DNA from: Gnetum montanum
Lineage: Eukaryota; Streptophyta; Gnetopsida; Gnetales; Gnetaceae
Reading direction: 5' to 3'
NCBI GenBank assembly: GCA_015680685.1
Contig: MNCI01004755.1
Coordinates: 288,347 to 352,346, forward strand
DNA length: 64,000 bases
The position numbers and the translations under genes were made by a program. Shown piece by piece: positions 55,013 to 64,000 of this stretch (positions are counted from its first letter, which is position 1; each line of letters starts with the position of its first letter). The notes below the pieces were generated by a model, which ran no database searches, was not told where the DNA came from, and saw only the letters and a program-made list of their open reading frames with translations.

Positions 55013-57315
55013 GATGTAGTAATGAGTAGATATTATTTATTATTACATATATGCCTAATTCATGAATTTTCTTAAATAGAAAAACTGTGACACTTACTTA
55101 ATGGGTTGAAAAACAAAAAAAGATATATCGTTAGAGTATATGCCCAAGAAATATTGTCTAAAATGATAGCCAATAAAATCCAATAGTTATTAGACCCAGT
55201 GGTAAAAGAAGAAGGAGAGCTACATAAAATGAAGTTAGCTAAAGAGTACAACAAAGATCTTTCTCTTAGAAAACATGTAAGAATTTTTGAGACATAAGAA
55301 CAAGGAACAATGAAAGATGTGATTTCGCAAAAAACTATACCTATCTAAAAATTAGTAAATGATATTATAACAAAGGTAGAAAAATATGAAATTTTGTGGA
55401 CATAAAGTTGCAACAACACTAAAGATAGTGAAAGAAAAACTAAACAAGTATTTACCATAAACAAAGAAAAGAAACATAAGAGGGAAAATAGATGAGAAAA
55501 TTATAAGAATAAGGTAAAATTTCTTATAGTGGATAAGGTTACAGACTCAAGTTGAGAAGATGAAAATGAATGCAATATATGTTACTAAAAACATCCTAAG
55601 AAATGTTATCCTATTATGGTCCATTTACAAGAGTCTAGGGCATATGTACTTAATTTAAAATTTTTCAAATAGTAAATGCCCAAAAGATTACCTTATCCAT
55701 AAGATAATTATAGATAGCCTTATTAAACACTATATTATTCAAGTGGGGCTTATCCTAAACCATAAGAGTAATACCAATAGTAGTAGCAACAACCATAGTC
55801 ATGAGGAATACCATTGCCAAGGCAACAATATTCATACCAATAACTAGATTTTTATACATATTATGTCCAACATTCTATATCTTTAGGAAATACTCCTATC
55901 CATACTTCTTCTTACTATTATCTAGTTGAGTATCATAGTCCTATGACCCAACACATGGAATTATAACCTTACATGTTCCAACCAATTGTATATTTTCCTC
56001 ATTAGCCTCCTAATCCTCTACCATCAATACCACCACTAGTAATATACGAAGAATTACTAACACAACCATTACAAAAAAGTGCTACTAGGTAAGTGAGTAC
56101 ACAAAAGCACATTAGAAGCAATAGTAAACCAAGAGTAAGGAAATTTTCATTCTTTAGGGAAAATCTAAAGAAGGTTTGATGAATAGGAATCTCATCTAGC
56201 CTTGCTCCTTCAAAATTAAGTCCTTGAGTAAGTACCATGCTTCAAACATCAATAGATAAGAATTTGAGAACTATCATGCTTACATAGGATATAACACATT
56301 GGATAAAAGTATTGGCACTTCATAACAAATGAACAAATCTAAGAAGTTCTTTAATCTATCTCCAAAATAATAGGAAACAAGCCATGCAAGGCTCTATTGG
56401 ATTTAGGATTCGAGATAAATCTTATTTTTTAGGATATGTAGAAATTATGAAATTTACCTTTATTAAAGAAATGTAATATCCGATTAGAGTTGACCAATTA
56501 GTCTAGTGTTGTTCTACTTAAGCAAGTGAAAGATATGGTAACTACTATAATTGGTTGGTCTTGTCCTAAAGACATTCTTATTATTCATGTGGGAAAGAAT
56601 AAAGAGGAATTTCTAATCATTATGGGAATGGTATGACTTAGTATTATATATGCTAAGCTTGTAATCAGAGTCTTGTCCTTGGAAATATCTAAGGAATATG
56701 AGACTAAAGCTATTTAATGATGACAAGTCCCATGTATCATATATAACAATAAGTAGTGCGATTATGTGTAGAAAATTTGGACCATAAGGTATGATAACAT
56801 TATAGGATGCAAAATATTCATCAAAGATATTTGTATACAATAATGTCTATATGCAATAGCCATCAAGCAAGAAGATACCGAGTGGCTAACTAATGAGATA
56901 GAATCCTAATCAAGTATATGTATGAAACTAGTTGAAAAGATCATAAATGCCTATGTAGAAAAAAATTAATAAGAGAGAGTAAATTCAAAGATAACTTTTC
57001 TACACCAAGTTCTAATAAGAAGAAGATATTGAATGGAGAGAATTTAAAATTCTACATAAGTATGAACCAAAACCTCTAGAACTAAAATCCTTATTAGATA
57101 TGCTTAAATACACTTTTGTAAATAATGAAAAATTAGTTATCATAAATGTCAATCTTAATAAAGAACAAAAATAAAGATTATTGGAAGTGGTAAATATATG
57201 GCTGACTATATTTGCATGGTCTTGTGACAAAACCACTAGTATAGATCCATGCATCTGTCAACACTACATCTATACAAACCCAACTATAAAACCATGAGAC
57301 CAACCTCAATGAAGG
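55013..57315 (+). pseudogene. Element E gag end, protease region and linker, heavily broken
   Basis: No long plus-strand frame. Short plus-strand pieces are Lys/Arg-rich (about 55100-55560) as in gag ends, and around 55580-55620 a Cys/Lys-rich piece (CNICYXKHPKKCYPIM) looks like a zinc knuckle, C-x2-C-x4-H-like. At about 56930-57180 pieces resemble the linker before RT (LKYTFVNNEKLVI). No protease active site identified. Confidence 0.45.
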
Positions 57316-58270
57316 TTGAACTCAAAGCTCAAAGAGATAACTAGAAGAATAGTAAAGCTAAGGTTTATCTACCTCATTCTGTATAGTGAATCAATCATTC
57401 CATTGATCATTATTCCAAAGAAGAGAGACAAGTGGAGGATTAATATAGGTTTTAGATTGTTGAATGTGGCAACATTCAAAGACCATTTTCTTCTGCCATT
57501 TATTTATCAAGTTTTGGACATTATTGTTGGACACTGGTACTATAGCTTTATGGATGGATATAATGAATATAACCAAATTTGTATCACACTAGAAGATTAA
57601 GAGAGGATAACATTCACAAGTCTATGGAAAACATCTGTATATAAGCAAATGCTATTTGACTTATGTAATATTTTCACAAAATTCAATAGACTTGTACTTA
57701 GTATATTTTAAAAATAGATTGATAATAAAGTTAAGATATTCATAGAAGACTTCTCTACTTATGGATTCCACTTCAAGCAAGATCTGGATTATTTAGAGGA
57801 AGTTTTAAAAATATGTATTGAAACAAATTGAAAGCTTAATTAGCAACATATCCATTTAATGATCCATGAGGGCATAGTTCTAGGACATAAGGTATCATAG
57901 AAGGAAATAGAGATATATCATAATAAAATCAAAGCCCTCTAAAATATTATCCAAAAATCACAAATAATTAAGGGAGTTAAATCATTTCTTGGTTATATAG
58001 AATATTATAAAAGATTTATTAAAACTTTTTAAAAATAGGAAAACCACTTATGGAATTAAGAAAGAAAGATGCATCATTTCATTAGTTGGAAGAATGTGAA
58101 AAGGCATTTAAAAATTGAAATAAAAGCTAATAGAGATATCGATCCTAAGAGCTTGAGATTGATCAAGACCTTTCCACATCATGATAGATCCTTCAAACTA
58201 TGCACTAGGAACAATGTTGACTCAATTATATGATCAAAAGAGAATTGGCCATGAAAGTCGTTCTTTTGGC
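57316..58270 (+). pseudogene. Element E reverse transcriptase and RNase H start
   Basis: The open frame 57316-57600 reads IIPKKRDKWRINIGFRLLN, FLLPFIYQVLDII and YYSFMDGYNEYNQICI, the front of Gypsy RT. After a stop come FIEDFSTYGFHFKQDLDYL, where the usual VDDF/MDDF is Ile-Glu-Asp, so the active site is damaged, then EGIVLGHKVS and FLGYIEYYKRFIK, which mark the Athila/Tat branch. MIDPSNYALGTMLTQLYDQ (about 58185-58240) starts RNase H and coding stops at about 58270, where the caulimovirid relic begins. Confidence 0.85.
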
Positions 58271-58289
58271 AGTGCAAGTGTTGACATCC

Positions 58290-58740
58290 CAAATGATGAG
58301 GGTGATGCTTGAAACATAAAACTTTTGAGTTTTCTGGTTAGAGAACCTAGTAGGAAATTGACTTCCCTAGGAATTCTCTCAATTGAGGATTCATATTGTG
58401 ACAATAGTAATTACCACCAAGAAAAATGTTGTAATTTTGGAGAGGTGGTGATTTTTCATTTAATGAGCATGGCAAGGTTGGACAAGTTTGTGCATAGGGT
58501 AAAGGATTCTTCAATGAGGTAGTAGTGAAATTTTTCTAACCCTTTTATGGCAGCCAAGATCTATTTTTCAATGGGCCAATGCTATAGCTCATTCTAGAAA
58601 AAGCATCTAGAGGCATGAGCTTAGATTTGTTCATTTTCATGTGTGGCTACTACTTTCAGTAGTGCAACTCTCCAAGCATCATAACTAGCATTCGTATTTA
58701 GAATATATGGTCCTTCAAACATCAATTTTAATGGTAGTAG
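58290..58740 (-). pseudogene. Caulimovirid RNase H remnant
   Basis: Minus strand: a start with GPYILNTNASYDAW (catalytic Asp of DAS changed to Asn), ILAAIKGLEKFHYYL, and FTLCTNLSNLAMLIK, ending in LSQYES and a SLTRKLKSF piece that matches the usual LADxLTREF end. Active-site residues are lost and stops intervene. Confidence 0.7.
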
Positions 58741-58744
58741 GGGT

Positions 58745-59480
58745 TGAAATTCTTTCATCAAGGCTTGGACTTGTTGGATGGCTTCCAATGTCCATTGGAA
58801 GAGAGAGGAATTTTTACATTTAATAATATGAGCATTCTTCTATCACAACTTGGGAATGTACTTTGACACATAATTAAGACTTCCCAGGAAGCACATACAT
58901 TAATCCTTAGATTCTAATACATCAGGAAATTGAGAGATTTTTTTAAGAACATGTGGTTGCATGTGAATCTTCCCATTTTAAAAAACAACACCTAAAAATT
59001 CTATTTCATTTTGATAGATTTGAAACTTTTTTGGGTCAAAATACAACCCGATGTTTTTTACATAATTTAGCATAGGCACAAAGGTGCCAATAGTGTTCTT
59101 CGACAAAAGAGGAATAAACCAAAAAGTCATCAATATAGTTTGCTATGAAGGTTTTTTGCTTACCAAGGATTACATCTATGTGACATTAAAATTATGCAAA
59201 GACATTCTTCAAGCTAAATGATATGACCAACCATGTGTATAGCCTATTTGGAGTGCTACATGTCATTTTGTGAATGTCCCTTTTAGCAATCTTTATTTGA
59301 TGATAGCTTGATTTGCAATCAAATTTTGAAAAAACCTTCTTCACCGCAACTCATTGGATCAACTCTTCTTTGTTAGGTAATGGCCATTTTATATCCACCA
59401 TCACAACATTTAATGGAATAAAATTAATTTCCATTCATGCTTTACCACATTTTATTTCAACATGGTTATAAATAATAAAG
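58745..59480 (-). pseudogene. Caulimovirid reverse transcriptase remnant
   Basis: Minus strand: DIKWPLPNKEELIQ, VFSKFDCKSSYHQIKIAKRD, then the catalytic loop NYIDDFLVYS (YIDD at 59126-59137), EIEFLGVVF and the pararetrovirus-type PHVLKKISQFPDVLESKD followed by FLGSLNYVSKYIP. The last two motifs are the main reason for the Caulimoviridae call. Several stops; YIDD kept. Confidence 0.82.
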
Positions 59481-59893
59481 CATGCACAAGAGTAATTGGA
59501 GTTTAAAGGGCAAACCAAACCTTTTTGTAGGAATTCTCCAACATGTAGTGCAACTTTTGGTTCTTCCATTCGATTCATGGAAATTGACTTACTTTGGATT
59601 AGTATTTGATGGATAATGGAAATGTAAGTCATATGACTATCTACATCCGAAATTTTTAGTGGATGGTCACAACAACAAGCTTGAAACCTTGTCATTACCT
59701 CACCTACTTCAAAAACATTGACCTTTCCTTGGAACTTAAGGACTTTCTAAATCCCTTGATATTTTGATCTCTTCAACTCCTTGAATGCTTCATGTCAAAG
59801 AATCTAGCTCAAGCTAGGATTTGAGGTCACATGCCTAGTTTGTTCAAACTTAGTTGTCCCTAATTCTAGAGGAATATATGGGACTGTAACCTT

Positions 59894-60208
59894 TCAATCA
59901 CATGCAGATACTACAATCAATTCTTTACCCACTATGTAGGGAGAGATACAATCCATGAAATTAGCACCAAGGCTAATATCATAGCCATTCTCATTTATTT
60001 GCACAAAATCTATCTCACCAATTAAGACATCATTAATGAAAATTGGTACATTTAAAGAAAACTTACTTAGATGTTGAACTCCATTCATTATCTCAATTTC
60101 AAATGGATGAACAACTTCAATCCAATTCTCCATGACATTGGTGCATAAAATTGAGGATTGCATTGATGTCAATGAAGATATTAAACTTTCACCTTTTAAC
60201 TTTTCCAT
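59894..60208 (-). pseudogene. Caulimovirid aspartic protease remnant
   Basis: An open frame of 104 residues: PFEIEIMNGVQHLSKFSLNV, VPIFINDVLIGEI, NENGYDISLGANFMDCISPY. The (D/Y)xxxGxNF...PF/PY end is the family's usual protease C-terminal part (IDxILGNNF). The N-terminal active site (DTGA/DSGA) is not seen; the place before it reads SLTSMQSSILCTN, so the catalytic Asp appears lost. Confidence 0.7.
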
Positions 60209-60843
60209 CTTGTGTTACCTTGATGCAAATAATAAGCACATAGATGGTTGAGATGGTTTTTTTATCTAATGCATGATGGCCTTAAAGATGGTGGTAGCTA
60301 GTTTCCCCATAGTTTTGATACTTTTCCACTTTAACTATTTTTTTTCTTTGGATAGGGATTAATCAAGAATTTTTTTGGCACTTTGGTCTTCACTGGATCA
60401 CTATCTCCATATAGCCAATTGTCTCTGAACTTGAACTCCATTTCTTAAAGCTAGAGGTTTTTTAACAAAAATGATTATCAACATCAAACTTAGTATTCTT
60501 GGTTTTGGTACCACTTGGTCTTACTTCTTCATCCTACAAAAGACAAAAAGGATTAATAAAAGTAGAGGCTTCAGTGCGGACTGAAGTAGCATCTTCTTCC
60601 ACCTCCAAGTCAGATTGTTGATTAGCTAATGAAAATGATTCAAGTTCATCTAGAAAGTGTTGTTCATCATCATCAAGAAATTTCTAGAGGTTTGCTAACT
60701 CTTTGGGATAAAATTCTAGAAATTCTTCTTCAAACCCAATTTCACGTTCTTCAAACCCAATTCCATGAGCCATGTGGATCATAGGCTAAATTTCATTGTT
60801 TAATTATTCTTTACAATCTAAATCATCATAATCTTTTGAATCA

Positions 60844-61092
60844 TCATGAAGAAAATAACCGATACACCTTTTCTCCTTGGTGTAATCCACTTTGAAGTTG
60901 CTTTTTGAATTCAATTGGTTCCCATTTGGCTTCAGATTCTTGAAAGAAGGCTTTCACTTTTGTAGGAGCCTTGTTGGATTTCTTTGGACACTCATAGGCA
61001 TCATGTTCATGTTGCTTGCAGTTATAACAACTAATATTTTTTGGCATAAAAATGTCAAAAATGTTGTATAAAATGCCTAGAAACCTACCCAA
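60844..61092 (-). pseudogene. Caulimovirid coat-protein end with zinc knuckle
   Basis: An open frame of 82 residues with CYNCKQHEHDAYEC at about residues 22-35 (60988-61029): C-x2-C-x4-H-x4-C, the nucleic-acid-binding knuckle at the end of caulimovirid coat protein. Lys-rich sequence and an acidic part (FLDDDEQHFLDELESF near 60670-60620) follow, then the protease. The knuckle residues are complete. Confidence 0.75.
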
Positions 61093-61100
61093 GTCAAGTT

Positions 61101-61479
61101 AACATGATAAAAATAAATTGTGACCTATTAAAATGACAATTAACATCATGTTAAGGACTTCTAGATCATTTCAAACCTTTCCAAACTTGAGACTTTTGAA
61201 GCAGAGTAGAGATCTAAAATCTCAATGACATTTTCCAATACTAATAATGGAGAACATCAAGAACCTATTACAACCTATAGATCAAGAAAAATAGATGTGT
61301 TTTGGAAGGAATTTGAAATACACATTTCCCATTTGTGCATTAAATCTTTATTAGTAATCTCTGAAGAATTTTCATAACATTTGCAAATATGTACTCTCTC
61401 ACTCTGTATTTTTTTTTCAAAAATATTAACACAAAATTTGTAGTTGTTTGGCCACATTTTCTTTTATTTTTTTTGCATT
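61101..61479. other. Border region between caulimovirid relic and LTR D, no gene seen
   Basis: AT-rich. A minus-strand frame at 61457-61275 (60 residues, Cys/Lys-rich) has no known motif. Confidence 0.4.
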
Positions 61480-61690
61480 ATCTCTTTATTAGTTCAAGGA
61501 TCCAATGTTAGATTAATTATTTTACAATTTACCACATGTTTTCACTCATTTATCTTGATAATAAACTTTCAAGACCTTATGTGATCAACAAGATTTCCGA
61601 AGGCATCTTACATCCTTTTTGAGGCCTATGGATCCTATGGTAAAACTCTTCTATGCAAATCAATTCAATTTTCAACATTAAATGTTTCTA
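61480..61690 (+). repeat. LTR D, 3' end fragment
   Basis: 'cttatgtgatcaacaagatttccgaaggcatcttacat' and 'gaggcctatggatcctatggtaaaact' match the ends of LTRs A and B. Only the last part of the LTR is recognisable. Followed by a leader and an A-type gag. Confidence 0.6.
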
Positions 61691-62269
61691 TTGCTATAGT
61701 TTGCTAATGCTAAAAGGACCTCTACCTACTTTCTTTGCTCAAACCTGAACATAGCTATTGTTTGCACATTTTCTGCAAATCTTTCCTAGCATATTCAACA
61801 TGTGTGAACTCTGTTTGAGTTATTTGTATACTAGCATTTTTAAGCATAGTGTTTTTTCTTCATTTCCCTGCACCACCAACATTTTTCCAACCTTGAAAAT
61901 ACATTGACCCTAGGTTGTACGAATCCTCAGATTCTACATCTATTTCTCTTAAAATCCTAGCATTGCTTCAAGAATGTTGGGTTAAAAACTCTATAGTGAG
62001 TTAACCCTTTTACAATTTCAAAATTATTATTACATTTTCAATTCACTGTACTTTTCCTAATTTTACATTTACATTTTCACAAAGTATTTTTATTTATGTA
62101 AGCAATTATATTTACGCTACATTTTATTCAAGCTGCTATAGTGTTCATGCTACATTCTTGTTCAAGTTATTAAAACTTGTATCACATTTGCCTAATACTT
62201 TGGTTTTACCCTATTTTATGCCTTTTGTGTCAACTTTTTTACCATTAGATATTGTCGATATGACATATA
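61691..62269 (+). other. Gypsy D leader, no gene seen
   Basis: AT-rich non-coding DNA between LTR D and gag. A purine-rich 'ctaaaaggacctctacc' near 61709 corresponds to the start of the leader in element A. Confidence 0.4.
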
Positions 62270-63815
62270 ACTAGAAATCCACTTGCATCTACAATCCAAA
62301 ATACCTAGCTATGGTTGAATGTCATCAATCTCTTAGGCATGTTAACCAAAATCCCCTACATATGACCATTAATGAGTATTATAACATTATCTATGCAAAG
62401 ATACAAGCTGGTTTGCATATTCCTGGCAAAGAACTAGAATCTAAATGCTAGTTTAAAATTATTTACAAAAATGAAAAAGAGTACACTCCCTCACCATATG
62501 ACCATATTGAACTATTGAAATTTTATAGGTGCATGTTAACACAACTAGTGGATATAAATGATGAGGTTTAAGCAAGTGAGAAAGCCAATTTAGAGTAGGA
62601 CCAAGATGAATTTGGAGCTTATTTTGAGACAAGAACTCACCTAGAGGATCATTCACAACAATTTGTCCCTAAAGTAACCATGTTCAACTCTATATCCCCT
62701 ATCTCAGTAATAAACCAAGCATCTCTTGCATCCTCTATGAGTCAAACTTATCAACCCACTTGTGTGTTTGCTTCCACATAAACCTCAACACCTTTCATTA
62801 TAGTATCTTAGCCTCCACCAGTAATTTCCTTCACATCCCAATCCTTTAGAGTTTCAGTTGATCACTCTTTTGGAATGCAAATTCCACATGTTTCACGTAA
62901 GCCATTTATGTTCAATACTCCTTACATTTTTCATGTTCCATTGAAAATTTCCTCTATGTTTAACCCCACTAAAATGGTATTAATATGACCCCTACAATCC
63001 ATATCATTGCCTATTTCACAACCACAACCACAAACTATCCAACAATCAGTGTATCCCTCCAGAGCTCCACAAAGCCTAGATCAAGCCTTCCAAATAATTC
63101 AAAGGCTTACTAAGAAGCTATGAAAGCTCAAAGGGAATACTACCAAAGTAATAAAAGTCATTGAATTTTACCAAGATGACCCCATAAACCCAAAAATTTC
63201 ACAAATAACATTACCTGAAGGTATCCCAATTCCCCACTTTACCAAATACAATGTCAAACGTAATTTCAATGTACATATTATCACCTTCCACTATGAATGT
63301 CTCTTGCTACAAGCCTAGCCATAAACTATGATATGCATCTTTTCTATGTCTTTATCAGGAAAAGCTCTTGACTAGTACCATATATTATCAAGAGGTTCTA
63401 TCTCCTCTCTTAATGATTTGATAACCCAGTTTGTTGATTGTTTCAAAAAAAAATGAAGCTTGATACAACTTTAGAACAACCCATAAAATTGAGGCAAGGG
63501 CCACTTGAACTAGTTCAAAGGTTTATTTACATATGGAATGCAATACTTAATGAGATTCCAAAGTCCATCTTTAAGAACCATTTGTTAGCCATTTTCAAGA
63601 GGATAATCAATGATTTTATCAAGCCAAACCATACTACTTAGAACCTAGGTCAATTAGTTAAGTCTTTTCATAAATTAAGAATATTGAGGAGGATACCGAG
63701 GCCAATAATAACCCAAGATATGTGGTCTAAAAAAATCAACACATGAGAAGGGACAACAATAAGGCTAAGCCAACACAAGAAATTATAGCTACATGTAACT
63801 ATAGAAAACGTCAGT
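62270..63815 (+). pseudogene. Gypsy D gag
   Basis: Plus-strand pieces follow the gag of Gypsy A: PHFTKYNVKRNFNVHIITFH (about 63232-63290), ICIFSMSLSGKALDXYHILS and ISSLNDLITQFVDCF, then the open frame 63438-63641 with LEQPIKLRQGPLELVQRFIY and ILNEIPKSIFKNHLLAIFKR. This is the Tat-type capsid region. Broken by stops and cut at 63816 by a foreign sequence. Confidence 0.75.
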
Positions 63816-64000
63816 TGTTGGAAGCGTCGAGAGGATTCTGCGTACACAGTTTCCACCCCGGATCTACGCGAGGGTCGTGCTAGGGAAAATGAATCCGAGG
63901 TGCCCTGAATGGTCTTGTTGATCAGACAGGGACTTACTTGATCAGTAAATTTCTTAATGATCATGTAATGAGATGGAGATTTGATATGCGAACATAATAC
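63816..64000. mobile_element. Start of a further insertion, probably an LTR
   Basis: At TGTTGGAAGCGTCGAGAGG the gag of Gypsy D ends and the DNA becomes richer in G, C and CG dinucleotides (GCGTCGAGAGG, CCCCGGATCTACGCGAGGGTCG). TGTTGG is a usual LTR start. The element runs out of the window, so type and direction cannot be fixed. Confidence 0.55.

Larger units (their letters stand above)
58270..61100 (-). mobile_element. Endogenous caulimovirid (pararetrovirus) relic
   Basis: Minus-strand order zinc knuckle (coat protein end), aspartic protease, RT, RNase H, without integrase. The RT motifs are closer to plant pararetroviruses than to the Gypsy elements around it. Caulimovirids are DNA viruses that replicate by reverse transcription and enter genomes passively; gymnosperm copies are known as gymnendoviruses. 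No movement-protein or N-terminal coat-protein motif is seen. Many stops and frame breaks; it cannot code for a virus. Left border at the E RNase H; right border somewhere between 61.1 and 61.46 kb. No target duplication expected. Confidence 0.8.

Noticed and set aside
1-64000. tRNA or rRNA genes
   Set aside because: No cloverleaf boxes or rRNA words were found by eye; tRNA-like words are only the primer sites beside LTRs.

Overview
This is a stretch of nuclear plant DNA made almost entirely of decayed, nested retroelements. I see no intact host gene and no rRNA, tRNA or CRISPR. The sequence is AT-rich, full of stops and C-to-T/G-to-A decay, and carries Copia (Pseudoviridae-type) elements, Tat/Athila-like Gypsy elements, an endogenous caulimovirid relic, and captured pieces of a cysteine-rich receptor-like kinase (CRK) and a pectin acetylesterase. 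Nested old LTR elements with slow removal, a ginkbilobin-type (DUF26) CRK and an endogenous pararetrovirus fit a very large seed-plant genome. A gymnosperm, probably a conifer, is my best guess, but this is inference.

Layout. 1-3.5 kb: 3' non-coding part and LTR of a Gypsy element (copy C). 3.7-20.1 kb: a Copia element (Copia-1) split by a 10.6-kb minus-strand Gypsy element (element G, 6722-17321) with a perfect 5-bp target duplication TAAAG; the Copia reading frame resumes exactly after it. G has 3.5-kb LTRs, and each LTR holds a dead DUF26/CRK gene with its start region. 20.1-23.4 kb: AT-rich DNA ending in a gag remnant (element E). 23.4-53.7 kb: probably one minus-strand Athila-like element (F) whose LTRs lie at both ends and whose body holds further insertions: a gag/protease-only Gypsy (A, with LTR copies A and B, about 25.6-38.4 kb) and a gag-only Copia (Copia-2, 38.7-44.0 kb). 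53.7-58.3 kb: the rest of element E, holding a clean solo LTR (H) with duplication CCCTT. 58.3-61.1 kb: minus-strand endogenous caulimovirid (zinc knuckle, protease, RT, RNase H). 61.5-63.8 kb: LTR end and gag of another A-type Gypsy (D), cut at 63816 by what looks like the start of a younger LTR.

Most notable: (1) an LTR retrotransposon family whose long terminal repeats carry a captured receptor-kinase gene, both copies sharing the same nonsense codon; (2) a six-unit ~195-bp tandem array with palindromic cores decaying in a methyl-CpG pattern (32.6-33.7 kb); (3) a pectin acetylesterase 3' end fused to a GC-rich unknown start inside a Gypsy element (34.26-34.89 kb); (4) the endogenous caulimovirid.

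These parts do not form a pathway. They are layers of insertion: E was hit by F, F by A/B and Copia-2, E again by H, and Copia-1 by G. Boundaries given to the base come from visible TG...CA ends, target duplications, primer sites or polypurine tracts. Others are approximate and are said to be so.
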